46,953 nucleotides of DNA from an uncultured Flavobacteriaceae bacterium (GCA_937901915.1 CALGUD010000046.1:1-46953), one strand, 5' to 3'; shown: positions 17,367 to 26,582, counted from the stretch's first letter. Numbers and translations are program-made. Notes: generated by a model from the sequence alone, not told the origin.

Positions 17367-18293
17367 TTAAAAATATCTGGGTGATTTAAGTTTAGGGTTG
17401 TCAAACCTTAACTCGTATATCAATAAAATTTCATGGGTTCCGTGTGTATATCTTTTTATATCTGATACCGGAGCACCATATGCGTACCCAACTCTGAACT
17501 GATTAGTTATCTGGAAATCTGCTATAGCACTGAAAGCATCTCCAAACCTGTATGCCACACCCAACCATAATTTATCATAAAACAGGAAATTCGCTGTAGC
17601 ATCAACTGATAATGGGGCACCGTTTGTGCCTTTTAACATAAAAGCAGGTTTTAACTTTATTTCAGTAGATAAGTCAAAAACATAACCTCCGGTAAAATAA
17701 TAGCTTACACGTTCAAGGTTTACAAATTCCTCTTCACCGCCCCTGTAATCATTACTGAATACTCTAGGGGCTGATAAACCCAGGTACCATCTGTTCGTAT
17801 GCCAATATACCCCCACACCCATATTAGGTCGCCATTGGCTCCTTGCACTATTGGCCAATAACGGATCATTCATTAATTCCGGGTTATCTTCAAATAATTC
17901 ATTATCAATATTATAATGTGTAAAACCTGCTTTAATACCAAAGGCGAGTTTAGTTAAATCCCCGGTCTGTATTGTATATGAAAAGTCTCCATAGAGTGAA
18001 TTGAAATTTTCATATCCTAAGGCATCATTAATAAATGATAACCCAAGACCAATCCTGTCATCCCTTAAAGGTGTATGTATTGAAAGTGTATTGGTTTTAG
18101 GTGCCCTGTCAAATCCGGACCATTGATTTCTGTGTACCCCCACAATGCTTAAAGCTTCGCGGCTACCTGCATATGCCGGATTAACAGATATAGTATTATA
18201 CATATATTGTGTAAACTGTGGCAATTGCTGTGCATTTACTGAAAAAATATTAATAAGAAAGAGTACTAATAATAATTTTAAAGTTAATTTCAT
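17367..18293 (-). CDS. PorP/SprF family T9SS outer-membrane protein
   Basis: A 308-residue protein with signal peptide (LLLVLFLINIFSVNA, then QQLPQFTQYMYNT). The mature start is the PorP/SprF signature: FTQYMYNTISVNPAYAGSREALSIVGVHRNQWSGFDRAP. The rest is amphipathic beta strands of an outer-membrane barrel (FGIKAGFTHYNI, WYLGLSAPRVFS, FRVGYAYGAP) with a C-terminal aromatic residue (RYF). In flavobacteria, SprF-like proteins attach or secrete large adhesins carrying type B C-terminal signals. The gene lies between such an adhesin and an OmpA-like protein, which is the canonical cassette. Confidence 0.95.
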   Translation of the reverse strand: MKLTLKLLLVLFLINIFSVNAQQLPQFTQYMYNTISVNPAYAGSREALSIVGVHRNQWSGFDRAPKTNTLSIHTPLRDDRIGLGLSFINDALGYENFNSLYGDFSYTIQTGDLTKLAFGIKAGFTHYNIDNELFEDNPELMNDPLLANSARSQWRPNMGVGVYWHTNRWYLGLSAPRVFSNDYRGGEEEFVNLERVSYYFTGGYVFDLSTEIKLKPAFMLKGTNGAPLSVDATANFLFYDKLWLGVAYRFGDAFSAIADFQITNQFRVGYAYGAPVSDIKRYTHGTHEILLIYELRFDNPKLKSPRYF

Positions 18294-18326
18294 ATATATA
18301 TCGGTAGAGTTAGTTTAAGTCTGTTT

Positions 18327-21278
18327 TTATGTGCCGGCGATTAACAGAGAGGCTCTGAACACCGGAAAACCACTGTTTTTTAAGTTTACAATGTAATAAT
18401 ATGTGCCACTTGGTACTTTACCGTTACTGCCAACCGCAACATTGCTACTAAAACCATTCCAGTTGTTTTGATAGTTGTTTGATTCGTATACAAGGTTTCC
18501 CCAACGATTAAAAATTTGAACTTCTATTATAAATCCACACTCTTCAACACCGGTAACTTCAAAATATTCATTATAAGGATCTCCATTTGGAGTTATAGCC
18601 GCTGAAATATGTACTTGATCTTCAGAGGAACAGGTGCTTACAACGCAATCATTATGAACATTTATTTTAAGTTCATACTTTGCTGGACAATTACCGGTGG
18701 TAGTAGTGTAAATAAATGTATGAATACCCAGAGGTACTACAGAAGGGTCAAACATACCGTTCTGTAAATTTGAATTTGACGAAACAGCTTCCCATGTTCC
18801 GTTTCTTGGGATTCCGGTAGGTAAGTAATTATCTAAATTTACAGGATTGTCATCAATACATAATTCAGCAGGAGCTATGGTATTATAGCTGATGTTCACA
18901 TTTACTGTTTGATTAAATTCCGCCTGGTCTCCACATAGCGTAGTGGCTATCCATGTTCTTATAATCTGAATACGATTGTTGCCATTAGGCTGTGTAGTTT
19001 CAGAAAACTCAATATCTATTTCTCCATTAAAACAACCATCTTCAAACTCAAGCTGTGGGGCATCCGGTACATTAGAGCAGTTTGCATTAATCACCGCAGG
19101 AAGAGGAGTAATGAGCTCGGGAAAGGTTGTGTCATTTACAATTGTTATTTCCTGGGTATATTCTGTAAAATGCCCTGCACAGTCAGTGGCTGTCCATGTA
19201 CGCAAAATCGTATATTCCGGTACACAGGGATCGTAATTTGGAATTTCTTCATGAAATACTATATCCACATCATTATCACAATCATCTGTGGCTGTTAAAA
19301 CGGGGATGTCACTCAGGTCTTCTTCACAGCCGAGGGTTACGTTAGTGGGTAATACACCAGTAAATACAGGAGCTGTAGTATCTTCTACGATTATGGTTTG
19401 TGTCTGCGACACCGTGTTTCCCGCACAATCCTGAGCAGTCCATGTGCGACTGATTGTATACTTACTTCCACAGGAACCATTTCCGGAAGTTGTTTCAATA
19501 AAAACTACTTCTACATTATTCTCACAATTATCAGTAGCTGTAAGGTTAACAGGATTGGGTACACTGGCACAGTTTGCGATGATCCTGGCTGGTAATTTTC
19601 TTGAAAATACAGGAGCTGTAGTATCTTGTACGTTAATGGTTTGAGTGTGAGATACCGAATTCCCGCCACAATCAGTCGCAGTCCATGTACGTGTAATTAT
19701 AAATTCACTTCCACATGTATTTTGACCGGAGGTAGTTTCATTAAAAATTACTTCCACATCATTGTCGCAATTATCGGTAGCCGTTAGAATAACAGGACTG
19801 GGTATTTCACTTGTACAGTCTAAGGTAATATCAGTGGGTAAAGTTTCTGAGAATACAGGTGCAGTGGAATCTTCTACGTGAATTATTTGAGTTTGTGAAA
19901 CCGAATTCCCTGCACAATCAGTTGCCGTCCATATACGTGTAATTATATATTCACTTCCACATCCATCATTTTGCCCGGAATTTATTTCAGTAAAAATCAC
20001 CTCTACATCATTATCACAATTATCAGTAGCTGTGAGGTTAACAGCATCGGGTATGCTTGTACAATTTGTGGTAATATTGCCAGGTACTGTTTCACTAAAG
20101 ACAGGAGCTGTGGTGTCGGTATAGATGAATGTGGCGGTTGTTTCTATTGAATTATTACAGGTATCGGTTGCAGTAAAAGTCACAGTAATTTCTTTTATAT
20201 TACCGCAAGTCGTTTCCCAGTTACTATCACTATAGTTGTTTGACCATGTTACATCACAACTACCAGAGACGGATGCATTTCCATTATTGTTTAACCAATT
20301 TAAAAACTCATCATCAGTATTATCCCTTCCGCATTCTACTGCTAAATCTTCAGCCTCATTTTCAAAAATCAGATCTCCCGGGACTTCAACACTAAAAGTT
20401 GCACTGCAACTCTCTGTGGCGCCACAATCATCAGTCACAGAATAATTTACAACCACTTCGCCACCACATACATCCGGGACTGTACAATTTTCCAGGCCAT
20501 TTTCAACGGCATTAACTCCTCCCTCAAATGTAAATTGAGATATCCAGTTAGAAAAACTATTATCAATTTCTGTTTGTGATATGCATGATTCCAGGGTTAA
20601 GTCATCAGGACAGCTAATAGAGAGTTCGGAACCTTCCTCTATTCTAACTATTTTTTTTACTTCGCAACCGTCACAATCTTTAACAACCACAGTATAATTT
20701 CCTGCCGGTAATTCTGTAAAAGTATTGTTGTTTACAAAACTTTCGCCATTATTTATAGAATACTCATAGCTTCCACCCCCGCCACTTGCATTTATTATAA
20801 TACTTCCGTTTAATTCACCATAACATACATTATGAGTTATAATAGTTTCAAAATCCAGTTGAGTTGGATTTTTTACTACATAAACTCTATTGTAACATAC
20901 TTTTGAATTGTGATATACCGTTAAGTAATAGGTTCCCGCGCTTAACCCGGTCTGGCCTTGTGCAGTCGCATCCAATCCGCTACCATCGGTTGTGGACCAT
21001 TCGTAAGTTACAACTCCGCTATATCCATCAGCTGTTATATCTATAGCGCCATCATTACTTGGAACACCATCTACCAAACAAGTAACATGCCTTATTTTAG
21101 CGGTAATAGTTGGCGCAGCAAAACTAAATGATGAATTTAAGCCATCATTTAAATATGTACCTTCGGTGAGTTTAGTTAAGTCACCGTTTACATCCGAATT
21201 TAATATATTTTTAATACAATATCCTTTAAAAACAATGCAAAGGAATAGTATTAGGAAAAAAGTAATTTTTTTACTCAT
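18327..21278 (-). CDS. T9SS-secreted repeat adhesin with type B C-terminal domain
   Basis: A 983-residue surface protein with a signal peptide (FFLILFLCIVF). Residues about 55-215 hold two SprB-type repeats (IRHVTCLVDGVPSNDGAIDI; THNVCYGELNGSIIINA, each ending in GTYYLTV or GNYTVVVKD). Residues about 220-385 are cysteine-containing beta domains. Residues about 387-796 contain five HYR-like repeats of around 80 residues, each beginning DTTAPVF or similar and containing LTATDNCDN and RTWTATDCAGN. The last 90 residues are a gliding-associated type B T9SS signal (ISAAITPNGDPYNEYFEV, VQIFNRWGNLVYES, PSGTYYYIV). It is the first gene of the cassette. The role is likely adhesion or surface attachment; the ligand is unknown. 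Confidence 0.93.
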   Translation of the reverse strand: MSKKITFFLILFLCIVFKGYCIKNILNSDVNGDLTKLTEGTYLNDGLNSSFSFAAPTITAKIRHVTCLVDGVPSNDGAIDITADGYSGVVTYEWSTTDGSGLDATAQGQTGLSAGTYYLTVYHNSKVCYNRVYVVKNPTQLDFETIITHNVCYGELNGSIIINASGGGGSYEYSINNGESFVNNNTFTELPAGNYTVVVKDCDGCEVKKIVRIEEGSELSISCPDDLTLESCISQTEIDNSFSNWISQFTFEGGVNAVENGLENCTVPDVCGGEVVVNYSVTDDCGATESCSATFSVEVPGDLIFENEAEDLAVECGRDNTDDEFLNWLNNNGNASVSGSCDVTWSNNYSDSNWETTCGNIKEITVTFTATDTCNNSIETTATFIYTDTTAPVFSETVPGNITTNCTSIPDAVNLTATDNCDNDVEVIFTEINSGQNDGCGSEYIITRIWTATDCAGNSVSQTQIIHVEDSTAPVFSETLPTDITLDCTSEIPSPVILTATDNCDNDVEVIFNETTSGQNTCGSEFIITRTWTATDCGGNSVSHTQTINVQDTTAPVFSRKLPARIIANCASVPNPVNLTATDNCENNVEVVFIETTSGNGSCGSKYTISRTWTAQDCAGNTVSQTQTIIVEDTTAPVFTGVLPTNVTLGCEEDLSDIPVLTATDDCDNDVDIVFHEEIPNYDPCVPEYTILRTWTATDCAGHFTEYTQEITIVNDTTFPELITPLPAVINANCSNVPDAPQLEFEDGCFNGEIDIEFSETTQPNGNNRIQIIRTWIATTLCGDQAEFNQTVNVNISYNTIAPAELCIDDNPVNLDNYLPTGIPRNGTWEAVSSNSNLQNGMFDPSVVPLGIHTFIYTTTTGNCPAKYELKINVHNDCVVSTCSSEDQVHISAAITPNGDPYNEYFEVTGVEECGFIIEVQIFNRWGNLVYESNNYQNNWNGFSSNVAVGSNGKVPSGTYYYIVNLKNSGFPVFRASLLIAGT
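18890..20118 (-). repeat. Five tandem HYR-like repeats inside the adhesin gene
   Basis: Five units of about 240-250 bases in frame, encoding repeats of around 80 residues. The first three are close copies (TATDNCDN, WTATDCAGN, TAPVFS); the fourth and fifth have drifted (TATDDCDN; FEDGCFNG). Such arrays change length by recombination. Boundaries are approximate. Confidence 0.8.
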
Positions 21279-21533
21279 CTAGTATAACAATAATGCAAGC
21301 AGATGTGTTTGGTTATTTTGGGGCTTCAAAATAATCCAAAACAGTAAATATGTTATTGTATAAATAGTAAGGGGGCCTATTCTATTTTAAATTATCCCGG
21401 GGTGGATAACTTTAAACTGGTGCAAACAAATGCAAAAAAACAAATTTATCCAAAAAATTATGTTCAAATCCATCCTTTTATCTACGAAAGGTTATATTTT
21501 GATGTAGAAATAGAATAAACAAAATTTAATATT

Positions 21534-22025
21534 ATGAAATATAAAAAATTAACTTTAGCAAGACATGCCAAATCATCCTGGGAACATGATGTAACAGACA
21601 GCAAAAGACCATTGGCAAAAAGAGGTATAAAAGACGCCAATTTGGTTTCCAAACATCTCAAAAAGGACTTTATTCAACCAGATGTTGTATTTTCAAGTCC
21701 GGCCAACAGGGCACTTACAACGTGTAATATATTTTCGTCTAACTTAAATATTCCGGATAATAAAATTAAAATATTTAATGACTTGTATGATTTTAGTGGA
21801 GAATCTGTAATTCGTTTTATTAAATCATTGAATAATGACTATAATAGTGTGATGATTTTTGGTCATAATCATGCATTCACATCAATTTCTAATATCTTTG
21901 GTGATAAATTTCTAGATAATTTACCAACATCGGGTGTTGTAACTATTAAGTTTGACACTGATAAATGGGAAAGTATAGATAAAGGACACACTGAATTAAT
22001 TGTTTTTCCAAAGCTTTTAAAATAA
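21534..22025 (+). CDS. sixA: SixA-like histidine phosphatase
   Basis: A 163-residue histidine phosphatase superfamily protein. The catalytic RHAKSSW (RHG-type motif with the phospho-accepting His) is near residue 10, followed by RPLAKRGIKDANL. The second core is SSPANRALTTCNIF, then MIFGHNHAFT with the second catalytic His. SixA in E. coli dephosphorylates phosphohistidine in phosphotransfer systems; here the substrate is unknown. The stop codon abuts the ppk1 ATG (TAAATG), so translation is coupled, and a link to polyphosphate metabolism is plausible. Symbol given on family similarity. Confidence 0.85.
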   Translation: MKYKKLTLARHAKSSWEHDVTDSKRPLAKRGIKDANLVSKHLKKDFIQPDVVFSSPANRALTTCNIFSSNLNIPDNKIKIFNDLYDFSGESVIRFIKSLNNDYNSVMIFGHNHAFTSISNIFGDKFLDNLPTSGVVTIKFDTDKWESIDKGHTELIVFPKLLK

Positions 22026-24128
22026 ATGACAATAGTAAAAAATCAATACATTAACAGAGAGATAAGCTGGTTGCAATTTAATGCAAGAGTTTTACAGGAA
22101 GCAGCCGATAAAACTGTTCCGCTTATAGAAAGATTAAGGTTTTTAGGTATTTTTTCCAATAATCTGGATGAATTTTTTAAAGTAAGATATGCAACTGTTA
22201 AAAGAATAGCATTAGCAGGAAAGACAGGGAAGCGTGTGCTGGGAGGTGCCAATGCCCAGGATTTACTTGAAGACATTACACAAATAGTGATTAATCAGCA
22301 AAGTGAAAGTTTAAAAATATTACGCGACATCGAAAAGCAACTCGAGAAGGAAAATATTTTTATGATCAAGGAAAACGAGGTTAATGAAGAACATGCTAAG
22401 TTTATTAAAGAATTTTTTATTCAAAAAGTCAGTCCGGCACTGGTAATTATTTTTTTAAATAATCTCGAGGAATTACCTAACCTTAGAGATAGCGCAGGCT
22501 ATTTAGCGGTTAAAATGGTTTTGAAAAAAGAAAAAAATGCACAAGGAATAAAAAAATATATAAGTCAGGAGAAGAGTGAAATTAGATATGCTTTAATTGA
22601 AATTCCAAATACTATAGAACGTTTTGTTGTACTTCCAAAAATTGGCGATAAAAGTTATATTATTATTCTTGATGACCTTATCAGGTATAGCTTAGGTAGT
22701 ATTTTTACTATATTTAATTATGAAACTTTATCTGCCCATATGATTAAAATAACACGGGATGCAGAATTGGATATAGATAATGATTTAAGTAAGAGTTTTA
22801 TAGAAAAAATATCTTCGAGTGTAAAAGGAAGAAGGATCAGTGAACCTGTCCGGTTTGTGTACGACAAGGAAATTGATAAAGACACTTTAAGGTTCCTTAA
22901 AGATATTATGGGAATTGAAAATACAGACAGCGTTATTCCGGGGGGGCGGTATCATAATCGCAGGGATTATATGAATTTTCCGAGTCTGGGAAGATATGAT
23001 TTAATGTATGAACAGTTGGAGCCACTTCCTATTAAAGACCTTAGTTATGAAGGGAGCCTTTTAAAGCAAATAGCAATTAAAGACTATTTGCAGTATACAC
23101 CCTATCATTCTTTTTCATATATAATTAGATTTCTAAGGGAAGCCGCAATAGATCCTAAGGTAAAATCAATTAAAATAACATTATACAGGTTAGCCAGAAA
23201 TTCTCAGGTGGTAAGTTCTTTGATAAATGCTATTAAAAATGGGAAAGATGTTACCGTTCTTATTGAATTACAGGCACGGTTTGATGAAGAAGCCAATATC
23301 AAATATGCCGAACAGCTGCAGGCCGAAGGGGTTAAACTTATATTTGGTGTACAGGGACTCAAAGTTCACAGCAAAATATGTGTCATTGAAAGGGAGGAGA
23401 ATAACAAAACAAGAAGATATGGGTTTGTAAGCACAGGCAATTTTAATGAAACCACAGCTTTAATTTATACAGATTATACCCTGTTCACAGCTCACCAGCT
23501 CATATTAAAAGATATAAATAAAGTTTTTGATTTTTTTGATACCAGTTACAAAAGGATCAGGTATAAACATTTAATTGTATCACCCCATTATACACGAAGT
23601 AGTTTTGAAAAACTTATTGATAATGAAATTGCAAATGCTCAAGAAGGAAAACCTGCATATATAAAATTAAAAATGAACAGTTTAACCAGTTATAAAATGG
23701 TTGACAAATTATATGAGGCAAGCAGGGCAGGAGTAAAAATTCAATTAATAGTAAGAGGGGTTTGCTGTATAATACCCGGAGTGGAAGGAATGAGTGAAAA
23801 TATTGAAGCAATAAGTATAGTAGACAGATATTTAGAACATACCAGATTATTTGTTTTCTGTAATGATGGTAATGAAAGTGTATATATTTCTTCGGCAGAC
23901 TGGATGACAAGAAACCTCGATTACAGGGTAGAAGTAGGGTGCCCAATCTATGACAAAGAAATTAAGAAGGAGATAATTGATACATTTAATATTTGTTGGA
24001 ATGGAAATGTAAAAGTAAGGGTGTTTTCTAAAGAACAAAATAATGCCTATAGAAAGAAGAACGGAAGCAAAACAGTACGGGCACAGTTTGCCATACGTGA
24101 TTATTATTTACAAAAATTGTCCAATTAA
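22026..24128 (+). CDS. ppk1: Polyphosphate kinase 1
   Basis: A 700-residue enzyme of usual family length that makes polyphosphate reversibly from ATP. Domains in order: N domain (INREISWLQFNARVLQEA, SNNLDEFFKVRYA), head domain, and two phospholipase D-like catalytic domains. The phospho-accepting histidine is in GLKVHSKICVI (H448), followed by YGFVSTGNFNETTALIYTDY. Other marks are YTPYHSFSYIIRFLREAAIDP, RLARNSQVV, the ATP-binding ELQARFDEEANIKYAEQL, GVCCIIPG and SSADWMTRNLDYRVEV. It lies between sixA and a ppx/gppA gene, all within a few bases, so it forms a polyphosphate operon. Confidence 0.98.
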   Translation: MTIVKNQYINREISWLQFNARVLQEAADKTVPLIERLRFLGIFSNNLDEFFKVRYATVKRIALAGKTGKRVLGGANAQDLLEDITQIVINQQSESLKILRDIEKQLEKENIFMIKENEVNEEHAKFIKEFFIQKVSPALVIIFLNNLEELPNLRDSAGYLAVKMVLKKEKNAQGIKKYISQEKSEIRYALIEIPNTIERFVVLPKIGDKSYIIILDDLIRYSLGSIFTIFNYETLSAHMIKITRDAELDIDNDLSKSFIEKISSSVKGRRISEPVRFVYDKEIDKDTLRFLKDIMGIENTDSVIPGGRYHNRRDYMNFPSLGRYDLMYEQLEPLPIKDLSYEGSLLKQIAIKDYLQYTPYHSFSYIIRFLREAAIDPKVKSIKITLYRLARNSQVVSSLINAIKNGKDVTVLIELQARFDEEANIKYAEQLQAEGVKLIFGVQGLKVHSKICVIEREENNKTRRYGFVSTGNFNETTALIYTDYTLFTAHQLILKDINKVFDFFDTSYKRIRYKHLIVSPHYTRSSFEKLIDNEIANAQEGKPAYIKLKMNSLTSYKMVDKLYEASRAGVKIQLIVRGVCCIIPGVEGMSENIEAISIVDRYLEHTRLFVFCNDGNESVYISSADWMTRNLDYRVEVGCPIYDKEIKKEIIDTFNICWNGNVKVRVFSKEQNNAYRKKNGSKTVRAQFAIRDYYLQKLSN

Positions 24129-24134
24129 AATAAA

Positions 24135-25037
24135 TTGAATTTGAAAATAAGAAAGTTTGCAGCAATTGATATTGGCTCTAATGCGATGAGATTGTTAATA
24201 AACAATGTTATTGAAGAAGAAGGTAAGGAAACTCAATTTAAGAAGAGTGCGCTGCTAAGAATGCCTATACGTTTAGGCCAGGACTCTTTTACTGTCGGTG
24301 AAATTTCGCAAACGAACCAGGAAAGAATGATCGATGCCATGAAAGCTTTTAAGCTAACTATGAGGGTTTATGGTGTAGAAAAATATATGGCATGTGCTAC
24401 ATCGGCAATGCGTGAAGCAAATAACGGACAAGAACTTGCAGACCTTGTTGAGAAAAAATCAGGTGTTAAAATAGAAATTATCGATGGTAAAAGAGAAGCT
24501 GCCATTATTGCTTCAACAGATTTACATCAGCTTATAAAAAAAGAAAAAACATATTTATATATTGATGTAGGAGGGGGCAGTACCGAGTTTTCAATATTTT
24601 CTGAAGGAAAAATGATAGATTCCAAATCCTATAAAATAGGTACTGTACGATTGTTAAACGAAATGATATCTGACGCTACCTGGAAAGACATAGAGAAATG
24701 GATCAAAAAACAAACAGCCATCTACAATGGTAAAATTTCCATTATCGGATCCGGGGGAAATATTAATAAGCTTTTTAAAATGTCCGGAAGAAAAATGGGA
24801 GAGCCTTTATCTTACATCTGGCTCAATGCTCAACACCAGTTTTTACAGGAAATGACTTATGAAGAAAGAATTTCAGAATTGGGATTAAATCCCGATCGGG
24901 CAGATGTAATTATTCCGGCTACTCGTATTTATTTGAATGCTGCAAAATGGAGTTCCGCTAAAAGAATTCATGTGCCTAAAATCGGACTTTCAGACGGTAT
25001 AATTAAAATGATGTACAATATGGAAAAAGGGGTGTAG
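24135..25037 (+). CDS. ppx: Ppx/GppA exopolyphosphatase family protein
   Basis: A 300-residue single Ppx/GppA ASKHA-fold domain, shorter than the 500-residue E. coli enzymes but normal for the short bacterial form. Motifs: AAIDIGSNAMRLLI (phosphate 1), CATSAMREANNG, IIDGKREAAII, the phosphate 2 loop YIDVGGGSTEFSIF, GTVRLLNE and IIGSGGNINKLF. The first codon is TTG at 24135, or TTG at 24141 just after; no ATG precedes the conserved N-terminus. It removes terminal phosphate from polyphosphate or acts on pppGpp. It begins six bases after ppk1. Confidence 0.93.
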   Translation: MNLKIRKFAAIDIGSNAMRLLINNVIEEEGKETQFKKSALLRMPIRLGQDSFTVGEISQTNQERMIDAMKAFKLTMRVYGVEKYMACATSAMREANNGQELADLVEKKSGVKIEIIDGKREAAIIASTDLHQLIKKEKTYLYIDVGGGSTEFSIFSEGKMIDSKSYKIGTVRLLNEMISDATWKDIEKWIKKQTAIYNGKISIIGSGGNINKLFKMSGRKMGEPLSYIWLNAQHQFLQEMTYEERISELGLNPDRADVIIPATRIYLNAAKWSSAKRIHVPKIGLSDGIIKMMYNMEKGV

Positions 25038-25065
25038 ATAACCCGACGCAAGACGCAAGACATAA

Positions 25066-25102
25066 GAGAATAGAGAATAGAGAATAGAGAATAGAGAATA
25101 GA
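25066..25102. repeat. Tandem 7-base repeat, unit GAGAATA
   Basis: Five exact copies of GAGAATA plus GA, directly in front of the first large repeat copy. A degenerate version (AATAGAAAATAGAGGAGAGA) precedes the second copy at about 25300. Confidence 0.92.
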
Positions 25103-25231
25103 TGTACGTCCCTGAAAACCGTTGAGTGGTTTTAAATTTTTAATTCTGTATTTTCATTAGTACCTCGTAAATCGTAATTGGATTTTAAATCTTCAACATC
25201 GGTCACCCGTCACCCGACATCTATCGCTTTT
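25101..25231. repeat. Large direct repeat, copy 1 (with stem-loop)
   Basis: Begins GATGTACGTCCCTGAAAACC and ends near CTATCGCTTTTA. It contains a stem AAAACCG / TGGTTTT around loop TTGAG at 25115-25133. Copy 2 is at 25322-25449 with a handful of base changes and small indels. Confidence 0.88.
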
Positions 25232-25321
25232 AATAAATCGTACTTCAATATCCAACCCAAGACAAGACAACAAGACAACTAGACACAAGAGAATAGAAAA
25301 TAGAAAATAGAGGAGAGAATA

Positions 25322-25449
25322 GATGTACGTCCCTGAAAACCGTTGAGCGGTTTTAAATTCATTCTGTATTTTCATTAGTACTTTTAAATCGTAACTGGAT
25401 GTTAAATCTTCAACATCGGTCACCGGTCACCCGACATCTATCGCTTTTA
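25322..25449. repeat. Large direct repeat, copy 2 (with stem-loop)
   Basis: Near match to 25101-25231. The stem is fully paired here (AAAACCG / CGGTTTT, same TTGAG loop), while copy 1 has a G-T wobble at the same place. Confidence 0.88.
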
Positions 25450-25507
25450 GTACATCATTCTTCGTAACCGGATTGTTTAATCGTTAATTTTAATTGGTAA
25501 TAGTTAA

Positions 25508-26526
25508 TCAAATAGAATATCTGGACGTAGCAGTAATACTTTCACTGGCAAAATCACCTTTCAGGTATTTATAATATCCTACAATTCCAATCATTGCGGC
25601 ATTATCTGTAGTATATTCAAACTTAGGGATATATGTTTTCCAGTTATACTCATTTTCTGCTTCTTTTAACGTTTGGCGTATTTCCGAATTAGCCGATACA
25701 CCCCCACCAATAGCAATTCGTTTTATACCGGTTTGTTTAACTGCTTTTTTAAGTTTGTCCATCAAAATGTTAACTATGGTATACTGAATTGAAGCACATA
25801 TATCATTTAAATTTTCCTCAATAAAATCGGGATTTTCTTTTACTTGTTTTTGAATAAAATACAAAACAGAGGTTTTTAACCCACTAAAACTAAAATTCAA
25901 TCCTTCAACTTTTGGCTTTGGAAATGCAAAAGCGTTAGGATTACCATTTTGAGCATATTTATCTATTAATGGCCCACCAGGATAAGGAAGCCCCAGTATT
26001 TTAGCAGATTTATCAAAAGCTTCGCCCACAGCATCATCAATAGTCTCTCCAATAACCTCCATATCAAAATAATCATTCACTTTTACTATTTGTGTATGCC
26101 CTCCACTAATTGTCATAGCCAAAAAAGGAAACTCCGGTTTGTCATATCCGGCTTCATCAATAAAGTGTGCCAGTATGTGTGCCTGCATGTGATTCACCTC
26201 AATAAGAGGTACATCCAAACCCATTGCCATAGACTTTGCAAATGAGGTTCCTACCAATAAAGAACCTAATAATCCGGGTCCGCGTGTAAAAGCTATGGAA
26301 TTTATCCGTTTTTTGTCGATATTTGCCATAGCTATGGCTCGATGAATTACCGGAACTATGTTTTGCTGATGTGCCCGGGAAGCAAGTTCTGGTACCACTC
26401 CGCCGTATTCCTCATGTACTTTTTGATTTGCCACCACATTTGATAATATGACACCATTTTTTAATATGGTGATGTGTCGTCACATGAAGATTCAATGGCC
26501 AAAATGTAAACATCAGATGTTTTCAT
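25508..26526 (-). pseudogene. tsaD: tRNA threonylcarbamoyladenosine synthase TsaD, frameshifted near the N-terminus
   Basis: TsaD transfers the threonylcarbamoyl group to A37 of ANN-reading tRNAs and is normally essential. From the ATG at 26526 the frame reads the family start (MKTSDVYILAIESSCDDTS), then hits PY and a stop at 26463-26461. The rest of the protein continues in another frame: ILKNGVILSN, then VANQKVHEEYGG, ELASRAHQQNIVP, FTRGPGLLGSLLVG, the metal-site HMQAHILAH, SGGHTQIV, GGPLIDKYA, and the C-terminal GGGVSANS and YTTDNAAMIG. The join near 26468-26470 lacks two expected small residues and is out of frame by what looks like a four-base deletion. The longest uninterrupted frame starts at a GTG (26437) and lacks the ESSCDDT phosphate loop. 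A sequencing or assembly error is more likely than real loss. Confidence 0.85.
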
Positions 26527-26553
26527 AGCTGTTTTGGAATAAAAATTGCGTTA

Positions 26554-26582
26554 CAAAGGTAAAACTTTTAAGCCCTATCAAA
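26554..26582 (-). promoter_or_regulatory. Promoter for tsaD
   Basis: On the minus strand, TTTG (26582-26579) and TACCTTTG (26561-26554) match the -33 and -7 consensus exactly with a 17-base spacer. It points at the ATG at 26526, supporting that start for tsaD. Confidence 0.65.

Larger units (their letters stand above)
25038..25507. repeat. Repeat-rich intergenic spacer (no gene seen)
   Basis: 470 bases between ppx and tsaD with no convincing gene. It contains five tandem copies of a 7-base unit, two copies of a block of about 130 bases, and scattered words of the form CGCAAGACGCAAGAC and CAAGACAACAAGACAAC. The block and words recur in two other spacers of this window. It contains hairpins but no clear terminator for either convergent gene. 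Confidence 0.85.

Noticed and set aside
21480..21533. TATATTTTG upstream of the SixA-like gene as a -7 box
   Set aside because: It has one base too many between TA and TTTG and no TTTG at the right distance.
25066..25449. Regular repeats resembling a CRISPR array
   Set aside because: The 7-base units are contiguous with no spacers, and the two larger copies are too few and too long; no cas genes nearby.
25508..26437. Taking the GTG at 26437 as a genuine start of a shortened TsaD
   Set aside because: It would delete the ESSCDDT phosphate-binding loop, while that loop is encoded just upstream in another frame behind a perfect promoter.
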